Source: Carposina sasakii
Taxonomy: Eukaryota > Arthropoda > Insecta > Lepidoptera > Carposinidae
Length of the DNA stretch: 64,000 nucleotides
Direction: 5' to 3'
Assembly (NCBI GenBank): GCA_014607495.2
Contig: CP053156.1
Span: forward strand, 14,756,001-14,820,000
The stretch's first letter is position 1, and the number at the start of each line of letters is the position of its first letter. The notes under the pieces are model-generated. The model was not told where the DNA came from and did not search any database. It worked only from the letters and a program-made list of their open reading frames with translations. The position numbers and the translations under genes were made by a program. This document shows positions 10,625 to 21,701 of this stretch, piece by piece.

Positions 10625-10852
10625 CGTGTGGTGTCGGCAGAGTAGAATACCCCGTGTCAGCCCGTGGGTTTCCGGGAGGTGGGCAGCAGCGCCTCCCGTG
10701 TTGACACCATTTTCCGAAAATCACACTGCGGTCATCAAGTCCAATGATTAATATAGTGGTGATTATGGGCAAAAACCCCTCTATGCCATTAGGCTTGTGG
10801 CATGCCCTAGGGGAGACCTACGTAGCAGTGAACTGCAATAGGCCGATGTTAT
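10625..10852 (+). mobile_element. SINE-3 copy
   Basis: Contains GTGTCGGCAGAGTAGAAT, GGGTTTCCGGGAGGTGGGCA, GCGCCTCCCGTGTTGACA, then the LINE-like tail CTACGTAGCAGTGAACTGCA and GGCCGATG. Seven copies or fragments occur in the window. Confidence 0.7.
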
Positions 10853-10891
10853 GCTATGTTATAGTTTAAGCGCCTGAGCTTGTAAAATGTT

Positions 10892-10921
10892 CAATTCAAT
10901 TCAATTCAATTCAATTCAATT
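10892..10921 (-). repeat. (ATTGA)n terminal repeat of LINE
   Basis: Six units of the pentamer (ATTCA on plus) form the 3' tail of the LINE above, as expected for CR1-like elements that end in short tandem repeats and not in poly(A). Confidence 0.8.
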
Positions 10922-11144
10922 TATTCATTTGTAATACACATGTTATAAAGTTGTTGAGTACATAATTATGTCAATATAGTGCACTGTGATTTGCCATTTG
11001 GCGTACAAATTTATACATAGAGCATTTACATAAAAATAAAAAAACAATCACATTTAAATAGAATATTCAATTAAATTACATATAAAGAAACATTATTAGC
11101 ACATGTCGTTGAAACTCCATTATTTATACTTAGGCATTATTATA

Positions 11145-12927
11145 TTATTTGTCAAATAATTCAGTCACTGAGTAAATTGTCTTGTCTATAAGATAGGCGC
11201 GTAGTTTTGCCTTAAATGTTACTAAATTATTGCATTGTATTATGTCAGATGGCAACGCATTGTATATTTTAGTAGACATTCCCATCACACTATTTCGTAA
11301 GAGAGTCGTTTTAATATTTGGTTTTGGTTCCAAAAAGTGGCACCGTCTTGCACTTGCAACTTGAGGATACAAATGAGGATTACGTCTTATATGTATTATA
11401 ATATCATATACGTATATTGAGGGTAATGTTAATAGTTTAAGTGTTTTAAATGAATTCCTGCAGCTTTCTCTCATTTTCAATTTGCAGATTGCACGGATGC
11501 AACTCTTTTGGGCTATAAATAGTCGCTGTATATTTATTGCATTGCCCAGAAAATAATTCCATATCTCAGTCTAGATACAACATAGCCATGATATGCCGTT
11601 ATGACTGCTTTTTTACTAACGACTTTACTCAGTTTACGCAGTGCATATGAAAATGTCAGCATATTTGAGTGTACGAACTCTAGGTGTGTTTGCCATTTCA
11701 TATCACTATCGATATAGAGTCCTAAAAATTTTGCGGCTTTAGTCTCATGTATTTCATACCCATCAAAATTTATTTTTGTCTTCGTTAATTCATTATTTTT
11801 CTGTTTAAATTTAATTAAATTAGTTTTCTGATAGTTGACTTTTAGGTTGTTTCTATGTAGCCAGGCGTTTACTGCATTAAGGCTGGTAATTATCTCATCT
11901 TCGCTATTACACACTATAGTACAATCATCGGCGAATAGTATCATTGTATTATTTATTATAACGTCAGGTAAGTCGTTAATGTACACTAAAAACAAAAACG
12001 GTCCTAGGATACTTCCCTGAGGAACACCATAAGTTACAGTTTTGCGGGAAGATGAAAATATTTTTTCCGTCTTTGTTTTCATACATACTCTATTTGTGTG
12101 TGTTACCTGTGTTCTACCATTTAAATAAGAGTGCAGTAATTCAGATGCTACTCCTCTAACACCATATCCCTCTAATTTATTAATTAATATCAAATGATCT
12201 ACATGGTCAAATGCTTTCGTCATATCTAAGAATAACGCAAATACCGGCTGCCTTTTATCAATTTTTGAGTATATTTTATTAGCGAATTCATATATTGCGG
12301 AGTTGATTGATTTATTTTTCCGGAATCCTTTTTGTTTATCTGTAAATAATTGTTTTTCTCAAAATATTGATTGATACGTTTATGTATAACTTTTTCAATG
12401 ATTTTGGAGAAAACTGGTATCAGAGCCACTGGTCTGTAATTGGATATGTCGCACTTATTACCCTTTTTGTGTACAGGTTTTATGACCGTGTTTTTTAATT
12501 TGGTTGGGAATACTCCTTGTTCTAAACAAAGGTTAATTATGTAGCTCAAAATAGGAGAAATAAGAGTACACACGCATTTTATGACATAAGTAGAAATTTC
12601 ATCATAACCCGTGCTATTAGTATTTTTTAGACTTTTGATTATGCTATGTATTTCTTTAGGGTCAGTTGGATTTAGAAAAATGGATTTATGGTTATGATTT
12701 CGTACAGTTATGCTTTGTTTATCATTTGTTGTAGGCGTCTGTACCATATCAGCATAGTAGTCATTAAATGTTTGGGCTATTAAATATGGATTTGTGATTT
12801 TTTTATTGTTAACGGTCAATTCTCTTATGTTTTCATTAGGTACGTATTGTTTATAATTATTAATAATATTCCATGTCGCCTTTGATTTATGTATTAAATT
12901 AACGTATGTTTTAAAATACTTTTTCAT
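11145..12927 (-). pseudogene. LINE reverse transcriptase, two frameshifts
   Basis: Three consecutive frames carry one RT. The first (12927 to about 12345) has the finger text VIKPVHKKGNKCDISNYRPV. The second (about 12350 to 11534) has MTKAFDHVDHLILINKLEGY, YGVPQGSILGPFLFLVYIND, and the catalytic FADD (ILFADDCTIV). The third (about 11550 to 11145) carries the conserved C-terminal region ending LIDKTIYSVTELFDK and a stop. Single-base indels near 12345 and 11553 separate them. Catalytic residues are retained, but the protein cannot be made intact. Confidence 0.8.
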
Positions 12928-12960
12928 GCCGAAAATTGTTTAAGCTTTAGTTAACTTTCG

Positions 12961-13828
12961 AGTTCATTGAGAAGTAAAACTTCATACGAATTGTAACTTA
13001 ATCAACAATAAACAGAAATAAATTGTTCATCTCATATAAACTTATGGCATACGAATTCTAGTTGTGCTACGAAATTCGTAGTACAATTGCTACTAAACTT
13101 CGTAGTCTTACTACGACGTGAGTTAATAACCACAAAATGAGAATTGAACTAGATGAGAATTGATTGTTTAATAAAATACGCAGATAAAACAAAAAAAACG
13201 TACAATATACAATGCCTATAATATTTGTATATAAGAAAATAGAACAAATATACTAAAATACTAACGATATCGTCGACTCAAAGTAGAATAAGTGCGGCCC
13301 TGAATAGTAAACGGCATTAATAGAACGCCAGAGAACGGCTGAGCTTTATAGTTCACTCTTTTATGCATTTCAGAACGTGCCTCGTAAAGTTCGCTATTAT
13401 TTTGTTTTAAATCAGTACACATGAGTATATAACTCAGTATGAGAAAATACATACATATAGTCACGTGTGCAAATTATACCCCCCACTTTTCACCAGTTAC
13501 CTTATTAAGTCCCACGGTAAGGGATGAGCTTACCGCCACTTTTCGGGCACAAATACAACAAATACAATATCTATGTTACCTAGTCATTCTGAATAGGTAT
13601 AAGATTTTAGCGTCAGAGTCTCATCGGTTAAATAGCAGGGTGCACCACGGTCAGGCAGGATAACTTCGGGTTATTTGGTATTACCCGAATCCACTTACAC
13701 CCTAAGCAGAATTACACAGAAAAGGACATTAAATTAAAAGAGACGTGAAGTCGGCATTATATTTCTATTGAAACTAGGGATATACCTAAAGTTTGCGTAT
13801 TTACGAGTATTGCTTAACATCATTATAA
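12961..13828. other. No recognised feature
   Basis: AT-rich. A cluster of TTCGTAGTA/TACTACGAA words near 13060-13120 looks like a degenerate inverted repeat. Confidence 0.35.
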
Positions 13829-14322
13829 GCGGTGATAGCCTAGTGGTTAAGACGTGCATCTTCCAAGCGGGAGGCGTAAGTTCGATCCCAGTCACGGGCC
13901 TGTGCCAATGAATTTATATATTTATTATAATAATACCATGTACAGGGGGTCTACTCTGAAATGGCGCTTTCGAATCTTTCGGTCCGACCGAAGCCCGACC
14001 GAATCGAAGCCTTTGACCCTACTACGAAATTGCTTCGGATTCATTCATCTGAGTTCACAACTCATTCGGAACCATAGAGAATAATTCACATTGACTAATA
14101 TTATAAGCTTTCTATTATCTAGCCTTATACCTGTTAAATAGAGTTCCGGACCGAATGAAAAAACGGTGCGACTGATCCGATCGAAGGAAGTTCATAGTAG
14201 GAAACACCTCCATATTCGGCCGATACTTCGTTTATTGTCACTTCAGAGTAGACGTCCAGATTTTAATATTTCAAAATTGTCACTTAGCTTGTGCCTCGGA
14301 AAGCACCTCGGAGATCATCATC
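13829..14322 (+). mobile_element. SINE-2 copy split by a MITE
   Basis: The tRNA-derived head (GCGGTGATAGCCTAGTGG, B-box GTTCGATCCCAG, CACGGGCCTG) runs from 13829 to about 13948. The same SINE resumes at 14254 (TTTCAAAATTGTCACTTAGC) and ends CGGAGATCATCATC at 14322. The complete copy at 60713-61060 shows these two parts are contiguous. The distal part also has an internal deletion after GGAAAGCAC. Confidence 0.8.
13949..14253. mobile_element. MITE inserted in SINE-2
   Basis: Terminal inverted repeats GTCTACTCTGAAATG (13949-13963) and CACTTCAGAGTAGAC (14239-14253) match with one mismatch. The insertion is proven by the interrupted SINE. A possible degenerate 6-bp target duplication is GTACAG/GTCCAG. 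It carries no transposase. Confidence 0.8.
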
Positions 14323-14705
14323 CCTTTTATTGTGTGGACTTTAGAAAAAATCTGGTATTTTCCTGGTAAATTATAAAGTCCAAATAATGCTACATTTTCT
14401 AACATTTTTTTATAAACATTCCATTATTTCCAGTTAAAATTATGTTGAAAAGTATTTTATAAAAATCAGCACAATAGCAGCTTTTTACAAAAATTCGGAA
14501 AACATCAAGGAAGTTTTCTATATTATTGAAACATGACAACTATTTAACAATGTTCTACGAAATTCCGATTAATGATCATTGCATACCAAAATTGTAAAAT
14601 TATTTCTATAAAATATTTCATGTTAATATTGGAAATCTTTTCTCTGACAGATTTTATGGAAAAACATTTTTTCCTTCATTTTAATTGACGTGTCAGAGGT
14701 AATGT

Positions 14706-14818
14706 ATGTATTATAAAAATAATGAAAGGGTTATATACCTGCGAGTACTATTTGAAATAGCATCAAGCAGAGTATAACACAGACATATATTAAAAACGAA
14801 ACCCAAAGGCGTGAAGCA
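14706..14818 (+). repeat. Direct repeat, left copy
   Basis: About 113 bp containing AATGAAAGGGTTATATACCT and CAAGCAGAGTATAACACAGA, repeated at about 90-95% by eye at 15547-15656. Confidence 0.8.
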
Positions 14819-15546
14819 ACAGTTATGTAGGAGTTTGTAGCCTACCTAATAAATATATATAATACCTACCTAACGAAATAAAAAGAAAAGATGAGTTACA
14901 CGAATTTATTTACAACACAAATTAACACAATATAGAAGAGAGATCACTATGAACAATGCGTGAAGGTGAGTGAGGGTGAGTAAAGCGTGGATGAAGGATT
15001 GTAGAGTGTAAAACTGTATGAAGTCGGTGAGCAGAGTCCTCTTGAGGGTCCTGGGTCGACGGCGTTCCAGGAGTCACGCCCCCGGGTGTAGTAGTTGCAG
15101 GCTGAAGTTGAAGGTACTGGATCGGACGGACGGGTCGGTTGTAGATGCAGGTGCAGAAGTTGCAGGTACTGGACCAGACAGCCGGGTCACTGTTGTAGAT
15201 GCAGGTGTAGAAGTTGCAGGTACCGGACCAGACGGACGAGTCGCCGTTGTAGATGCAGGTGTAGAAGTTAACATGACAAGGGCTTGCCAAAAGGATGACT
15301 TTTCGTTTCAAAATAGGCCAATTTCTGTATTTTCGCTTGAATTAGTTGGATGATTTGTGATTTAAATATAAAATCTAAAGGGAAACTGTATAATATTATG
15401 TATCTCAAAAGCGCATCCTCGAGGAATGATCGGGTGATGAGATAAAGTGAAAATGAAGTATGTTGTGATAAACTAAAAAGTCCCTTAAAATCCTCGGATT
15501 GAGCTCCTAGGGCTTCTATAAGGCCCTCAAGGTTAGTACTCCTACA
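14819..15546. other. Segment between direct repeats, with 54-bp minisatellite
   Basis: Three partial to full units of 54 bp lie at about 15125-15272 (GTAGATGCAGGTGTAGAAGT is the common start). The array is open on several frames. On plus it reads VVDAGVEVAGTGPD repeats; on minus TSTPASTTATRPSGPVPA, a Ser/Thr/Pro mucin-like pattern. On minus an AATAAA lies at about 14910 past the stop. This could be a remnant of a retroelement with short terminal repeats, or a tandem duplication. No known protein is recognised. Confidence 0.45.
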
Positions 15547-15656
15547 ATGTGTTATAAAAATAATGAAAGGGTTATATACCTACGAGTATTATTTTATATA
15601 GCATCAAGCAGAGTATAACACAGACATATATTAAGAACGAAACCCGAAGGCGTGAA
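15547..15656 (+). repeat. Direct repeat, right copy
   Basis: Second copy of the 14706-14818 block, 841 bp downstream in the same orientation. It is followed directly by half of a MITE-C element (15657-15780). Confidence 0.8.
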
Positions 15657-15780
15657 AATAGCTCACTTTAAATAAAAAACTTATTCGCAATATCTGAGAC
15701 TCAAAATCGCATGTGCATTTTTTTAGCATTGTACTTATATTCAACATTGCATACTCCTGAGTTGTTGTGAATTTTCATAC
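15657..15780. mobile_element. MITE-C half copy
   Basis: Text such as GAGACTCAAAATCGCATGTG and CCTGAGTTGTTGTGAATTTT matches the interior of MITE-C copies at 5973 and 62187. Both termini are missing. Confidence 0.5.
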
Positions 15781-16190
15781 CTACTATCGAGATATCGACG
15801 AGCATGCACGAAGAACTTAACGAATGTAACGAGGCAAATAAGGTATGTTTGGTACAAAGTAAATGATATCATAGTCTCTTCCTACCTACTGATATGTATG
15901 AAGACATGTAACATTAGCGTACAATTTTATATCATTATTATTTCTTCCACATAACAAATTTCACCTAAGAAATTCCATATAATAAAAATCTTTTCAGGCA
16001 CTGGAATTTCGTTATGTTCCAAAGACAAAGGAATTCCTCAATACTCCTGAAGATGAACTTCCTCCGATGGCATCTGCACAACCAATTTTCTACTCCATTT
16101 GCTTTTTACAGCGCTCGAGGTGTGCCTTGCTCATAATTTATAGGTTTTCTTTTAAATATTTATCACACCACTTAAACTTGAGCATCGTTT
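15781..16190 (+). CDS. Candidate spliced coding fragment
   Basis: An exon-like stretch ending at 15842 (GCAAATAAG, with the frame PTIEISTSMHEELNECNEA) is followed by a good donor GTATGT at 15843. An acceptor (AATCTTTTCAG) ends at 15997. The frame continues in phase as ALEFRYVPKTKEFLNTPEDE and stays open to a TAA at about 16189-16191, or to a weaker donor near 16117. The intron would be 155 bp. The peptide is charged and compositionally protein-like, but I do not recognise it. The text after DELPPMASAQPIF looks less coding-like. It could be part of a gene, a processed remnant or chance. Confidence 0.3.
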
Positions 16191-16191
16191 A

Positions 16192-16850
16192 AGTATAAAA
16201 CTTAGCTGTGGATAAGAAAAGTTCGTAGACACCGAAAGTTAATAACAAAAGTTTGGTTTTTACGCTAGCGAACTACCTAATCAGTTACACGTCGTTTCAG
16301 TTACAAAGTCCGCTCGCATAGGCGCTAGTGTCTTTGTATTCATAATACTTCAATTTTATGTAGTACCATGAAAATCCGCAAAACTTTTTTATTGAGACAT
16401 AAGAAAAATGTAGATCACGAGCATGTTTTTGATCGGGATTTTATGGCACATAAGTGGAAAGGTTTAGGCTGCGGTTGACAAAAAAGTAAAATCTAGGTAT
16501 AACAAATTCTTTAGAAAGAAAGTTGCCGTATTTTCTTGTTAAAATTTTAGCTTTAAGTAATTTGATTTTTTTTTAAACTAAGCTAGTGTATATTATCTCT
16601 TTTTAGTCAAATAAATTGTACTTAGATCAAATTCGTATATAGCATACTCGTACATACATACATGTTGACATGTTCAATACAATACCTATACTCTGATTTT
16701 TAATTCAGAAGAATTCTGACAGCTGTCACTTTTTGACATATCAGAGATTACAAACCTTTTTGCAATATCAGCATATTTATTTAACAATTAAGTATACTAG
16801 TAACAAGTAGCTATTAACTTTAACCGAGTTAAATTTAATATACCTATAAT
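16192..16850. other. No recognised feature
   Basis: AT-rich single-copy-looking sequence with no element termini seen. Confidence 0.35.
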
Positions 16851-16852
16851 AT

Positions 16853-16993
16853 GGTCGATTCCGGCAGTCACACTTAAACCCAAACGTAAAATTAGTCCTA
16901 CCTGTCCTTTTCTCTCTCAGCCATTTATGTTAATAACGAAGAGAGATAAACCTGACTAAGATTAGGTTTAAGTGTGATTGTCGGAATCGACCC
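16853..16993. mobile_element. Short MITE, 30-bp TIRs
   Basis: Left GGTCGATTCCGGCAGTCACA and its extension CTTAAACCC pair with right GGTTTAAGTGTGATTGTCGG plus AATCGACC, with two or three mismatches. TAATAT occurs on both flanks, a probable target duplication. Confidence 0.75.
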
Positions 16994-17322
16994 TAATATT
17001 ACCTTAACTTTATAAGAAAGTTGTAAGTATGTCAGTAAATGTATATTTAACATAAGGTTGAAAAGATTTAGTAAATAATTACAAATCCAAAAGCCAAGCT
17101 ACCGAAATTTAACTTTTAATCCTCGTACAAGGTTCTAAGCGTTTTAAATAATTTTCGCTCAGAAAACCCTTTCCCGGAACACTTGACTAAACAAATTAAA
17201 TCGGTAACGTCTTACTGAAACGTCAATTTGCAAATTGAATAGACAAAGAGTTAAACCCCGAGACGTGGCATCCTTTAGGGCGTTTAACCTTTAGGCAGCT
17301 GCCTCACAGGGATACCAGGAGA

Positions 17323-17530
17323 GCAATCGCGCAAATGTTGAACGTATTTACCAAAGCTAAACCACCAGCAAAAACGTTACGCTGTGCACATTTCGTATTG
17401 CGCAAAATTTTGCCAACATCAAAACCATACAAAACAGTCAAAATTGCAACGTTGGAAACGACTGAAACGTGGTTAAATGGAAAACAAAATCGAAAACGTT
17501 CTGTCAACGTTGTCATTTTGCGCGATTGCC
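17323..17530. mobile_element. MITE with 10-bp target duplication (Mutator-like size)
   Basis: TIRs GCAATCGCGCAAATG and CATTTTGCGCGATTGC face each other. Both sides carry the identical TACCAGGAGA (17313-17322 and 17531-17540). A 9-10 bp duplication suggests a MULE-derived element. Frames open on both strands across it are palindrome artefacts. Confidence 0.7.
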
Positions 17531-17540
17531 TACCAGGAGA

Positions 17541-18690
17541 CAATACGAGTAAGCCTGCTAACTTTAATACCGTATTCCTTGAGTGATTTGCCTTTGTATT
17601 AAACAAACTTATGTATTATAAGTATTTTGTAGGTTTTTTATATACGTTCTTTTTCAAATAGTACATAACTTTGTTATTGAGCAAACTTATAAATTGTGTA
17701 AATCCGTAGAGTGGGAACCTGGTGATCTGTAATATAGGTTTTACCTAGTTCAGTCTCTCAAAACCAGACTGCATTGTTTAACGTTAAATAAGTTAAAGTT
17801 TATACATAGATGCGTATTTATGTCATGACTGTTAAATGTAAGTCTTTGTGAGAGATAAATAAATTACTTACTTACCTACTTATTTACAGTACTTCAGTAT
17901 AATATATTATACAAATTTATACATAAAACTATAATGAAATATACCTGTATGAAGATACCAGCAATGAAAACTTTTGCCATAACCAGATATTGTTTTCCTT
18001 TTTATTTTATTTTAATTCCTTTTGCAAAACTGATTAATTATTTATCTATTATGCGGTAATTTAAATATGACTTTTTAATTTTTCGATCAAATTCTAAACA
18101 ACGGCGGCGGGACTTATATAAAATTTAAAAAAATATCTAGTATTTAGTCTGAAACTTAATATTTTGTTAATAGCTCTGAATACCACAGTAATGCTACCAT
18201 AATACTCTAATGAGATAGAACCTTAACAGTGTTTAACCCTTAAAGTACGGGGTGAGAATTTTTCCATAAACCCCCGGAAAATGGCTGGTAATTTGGTGAA
18301 CAGAGAAAGGGTGGTCCGCGGCCGTTTGATAAAGGACAGCCTTTTTTATAAATGGCTGTGTTAAGGCTTTCGCACACTATATAGGATAGATACACATTTC
18401 TACATGAAACGTAAGACATCGTAATGTAAAATAGGACTTCATCTATTCAAGGTAAAGAATTTAAATATTACCCAATGATCAAAACGACTCAATTTGTGTT
18501 TAACATCAATAAGCTTTCCCATTTATTCGAAACATAAAATATAAAATTGTAGATAAAAAACGATGTCGTCATTCAATATCACTATCAATCATTATGAGCC
18601 GATTGCAAATTTTTTTTTTTTTACGGTGATCATCTTGAACATGATCCATCATCTTCTATGACATTTTTTTTTTAATATATATATTGTCAG
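17541..18690. other. Unannotated AT-rich stretch, possible LINE 3' UTR at 17690-17880
   Basis: The part 17690-17880 (GTAGAGTGGGAACCTGGTGA ... AGAGATAAATAAATTACTTA) looks like the 3' end of a retroelement with polyadenylation-like signals. I could not name it. Confidence 0.35.
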
Positions 18691-18691
18691 T

Positions 18692-18775
18692 CCTTACTAT
18701 GGTAAACGTGGCTGTGGGATCCCTCTTATGATCCTGCAGTTCTAGCTACCCCCTATTTCGGGAACACAGTCCAAC
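18692..18775 (+). repeat. Rep-6 fragment
   Basis: Contains GGCTGTGGGATCCCTCTTAT and GATCCTGCAGTTCTAGCTAC, shared with copies at 42178, 53085, 56259, 59460 and 61088. Confidence 0.6.
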
Positions 18776-18800
18776 ATTCCGGGAATGCATACAGACACAA

Positions 18801-19110
18801 GTTCAATAAAGAAATGGAAAAAATTCCTCACCCGGGTGGGAATCGAACCCACGACCTCTGCATTCCGCGTGTCAGCGCTCTAACCACTAAGCCACCGGGT
18901 CAATTACTCGGATGACGAATTTTACCATCTCTTTTCTAAATTACATATTGGCAACGTTATTTTTCATCCCGATAGCTATACACTAGCCAAATCTCGACAA
19001 ACAAAGCTGAATCCCTCAGCACAATGTTTAAAGATGAAACGATCAACCATATCCTAACGGAATATATTAATGGAGAAGTGTTTTATAAATTTATCTTAGT
19101 CAAGATATTA
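18801..19110 (-). mobile_element. SINE-1 copy with shared 200-bp flank (composite repeat)
   Basis: The tRNA-like head and tail lie at 18801-18902. The adjoining 18903-19110 (GACGAATTTTACCATCTCTT, CACTAGCCAAATCTCGACAA) is also found next to SINE-1 at 40924-41130, so the two have moved together. Confidence 0.7.
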
Positions 19111-19463
19111 TATACATATATAAGTCCAATAAACAAAAAGGGAACATACAGTATAATCTCAGTACGTACAAAAGATCTATTTTTAACTCTGAGTCCCGGT
19201 AAATCGTTTACAGTGTGCGGAGGCTTATAGAGGGAACACGGTCGTCACGAGTTCGCTCGACCGTCGATGGTGTTCGAATGGGTTATGTGAACGGATCATT
19301 TGGCACTTTTTTGGCACATCTGGGCTAAATCGGGCCGGAATGGGGGAGATTTGTGTAATGTGTCCATGTTGAATGCGTGTCGGTTATAGTTTCTGTGAAC
19401 TGTTCTGATAATGGAATTGGGGAAAAGAATGAGTGAAGGATTCTCATTTTATATTAAAAAATT
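19111..19463. other. No recognised feature
   Basis: A GC-richer patch at 19200-19400 without frame or repeat support. Confidence 0.3.
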
Positions 19464-19938
19464 TAGGTAAAAAAACCTTTTTAAAAACAAGCTTTTATTT
19501 AAATGCGCTAAAAAGAAAAAATAAACTTTTACACTAAAACTTTTACTGTTAATTTATAACGTCATTTCAAATTTAACACATTTGACACAATTTATATGTT
19601 ATAAAAGCTTGTCGCGACATTTAAGTACTCGTATTTACTTTCTTAGTTTTAAATTTTTAATAAGTCTAAGCAAGGTGAGGCATGATGATATGATGTCCAG
19701 GACATGGGGCACCGGGGCGAACCCTGTTGTATAGATTTGTTTCTACACGAAGCTCTTCGACGGATTTACTGGGAACAATATGGGAAAATCTGAAACATCA
19801 ACACAAAGTATAAACATTTAAAAGTAAGAACGTATAGAGTATTAAATGTCGCGACAAGCTTTATAACATATAAATGTAACAATATTTAAAGTTCTTTTAT
19901 TTAAATAAAAGCTTGTTTTTAAAAAGGTTTTTTTACCT
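19464..19938. mobile_element. Foldback element with about 130-bp imperfect arms
   Basis: Left AGGTAAAAAAACCTTTTTAA, then AAACAAGCTTTTATTTAAAT, mirrors right AAATAAAAGCTTGTTTTT then AAAAAGGTTTTTTTACCT. Inner arms CTTGTCGCGACATTTA and AATGTCGCGACAAGCTTT also pair. ATTT flanks both ends. Confidence 0.75.
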
Positions 19939-20039
19939 ATTTTATTTTATACTTTTTAGTTTTCTATAAGTCTGTTCATTATTCAAATAATGCATACATT
20001 TCAACTCAATTGCTTAAAAATATCTGTTTCAAAATAGAT

Positions 20040-20346
20040 TTTCAAGTTTTAGAAGTCCGCCATATTGGATTAAGAGTGACGTCACATTTTTTTCGAGTTA
20101 CTCTCAGCTAGCCCTTTAATTTGATACCCATATTGTAGAAATGCATTAAAAATAATTGGTCCGCTATTGTGGGTATGCCGCCATGTTGGATTTAGAATGA
20201 CGTCACACTGTTAATCATGCATTGTCATCCGAACTGAACGTGCTCACCAAATTTCAGCCCAATCGGTTGAGGGCAAGTGCCTTAAAATTGAGTTGTAAGA
20301 TTTCACCCGAACAAACATACATTGCAAGTTAAATAAAAGCTTGTAA
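20040..20346 (+). repeat. Dispersed repeat with CCGCCATATTGGA words and AAGCTTGT end
   Basis: Contains CCGCCATATTGGATTAAGAG and CCGCCATGTTGGATTTAGAA with TGACGTCACA, a CACCAAATTTCAGCCCAATC block and a terminus TAAATAAAAGCTTGTAATAA. It shares the AATAAAAGCTTGT end with the foldback to its left. A related partial repeat is at 44155-44345. Confidence 0.5.
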
Positions 20347-20349
20347 TAA

Positions 20350-21354
20350 TAAAAAGTATATTGTGTGAGGAAGTTATTACTTACCCTAAGTCATCCACTT
20401 GGGCAAGATTTGTTTCTATTTTTTACTTAGTGTGTATATAGGTAGTATATGTTTTAGTAACAATATTTAAAGTTCATCTATCATCTATATTCATTAATCA
20501 TCCAGATCATAGAAAATTTTGAATATCTACGCCCTATATCAAAAGTGGGTATTTCTGTTATCATTCCTATTACAAACAATTTCTAAACGGCTCAACTGAT
20601 TTTATATTTTCTGTGTGTTTTGAACGCGTCCAGGGGAAGAACGGTTTAATTTTTGTGTCGACGCAACGGTCCACATAGAAAGTATAGTATAGAAACATCC
20701 ATGACTCGGAAACAAACATTAATATTCATCATATCAATGTTTGCACCTGGGTAGTTAGTATAGCCACTAGTTATCTATATATTTATAATGTTACTTTATA
20801 AAGAGGCAAGTAACATACAAATTTGCTTTAACCCAAAACCTGTCTTATTCACAAAAGAGCACACCATAATCATTCTATTTCACGGACTTTTTTCATAATA
20901 CCACAAAAAATACACAAATAACATTGAAGTTACCTCATTGTACCGCCACAATCCTAGGGTTACGTTTTGATAAATATGACTTCTGTTTATTTACCCGAGC
21001 TCATACAGGGAAGGGGGACTGACGCTGACGGATGGAAGGGTCGCCGAAACATTGTTACAGGCGCGATAAAGGCATCAAGTGAACATAAAAGGCATAAAAG
21101 AGTTGTATAAATGTTGTGCTTTAACGCTTACTGCAGTATAAAGGTGTAATTAATCCACGTCGAGGATAATAGTGTAGCATTACGGTTTAAAGTAAGTATT
21201 GTTCTAGCTTTAATTATGTCTACCGCTCTGTATGATGGAAACTAACAATGGAAAATGAACTAGTAGTAAATAATTTGTGAGGAAAATTTCACGTGTAAAT
21301 GTCAAATGGTACAGCGCTCTCGCTGCCACGTCCGGTACAATATTTTAATGTTAT
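20350..21354. other. No gene; weak SINE-4 tail fragment near 20680-20755
   Basis: AGAAACATCCATGACTCGGA and CATATCAATGTTTGCACC match the interior of SINE-4 (minus orientation). The rest is unrecognised. Confidence 0.4.
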
Positions 21355-21622
21355 TCTTCTATGCTGCTCTGGGAGTGAAAAAAAAAACTATAACACTACA
21401 GCTGCTTCTCTTCCCGGGCATACTGTACAAGTCAGTAGAGGGACAAGAGGGTCTTGGTGTTTTGTAGGCGATGGGCTGACCACCTTTTACTACTAACCGA
21501 ACTTGTTCATCTCACCTATACCCTCAAAATTGGACAGAAGTGGCACCATGTTGTTCTATCGGCCCTTGGTGCTCTGCCTACCCCGTAAGGGATAAAGGCG
21601 TGATTATATGTAACTGTATGTT
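21355..21622 (+). repeat. Rep-5 copy, longest in window
   Basis: Complete from CTTCTATGCTGCTCTGGGAG to GGGATAAAGGCGTGATTATA and a TATG-like tail. It serves as the reference for the truncated copies. Confidence 0.8.
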
Positions 21623-21701
21623 TGCATTTTTGTTAATTAATACATTTATAAACTACTGAATACATTATAAGCTATAGAGTAATTTCATATTTAGTAACTT
21701 A

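Larger units (their letters stand above)
10890..12960 (-). mobile_element. 5'-truncated non-LTR retrotransposon, CR1/Jockey group
   Basis: The minus strand has an RT-coding region (12927-11145), a 3' UTR and a terminal (ATTGA)n repeat at 10892-10921, which marks the 3' end of insertion. The endonuclease and the 5' end are absent. I assign the CR1/Jockey group from RT motifs and from the C-terminal text ...NIQRLFIAQKSCIRAICKL; the exact clade (CR1, Daphne, L2) is not resolved. Confidence 0.8.

Noticed and set aside
17304..17606. Open frames on both strands
   Set aside because: They arise from the inverted arms of a MITE.
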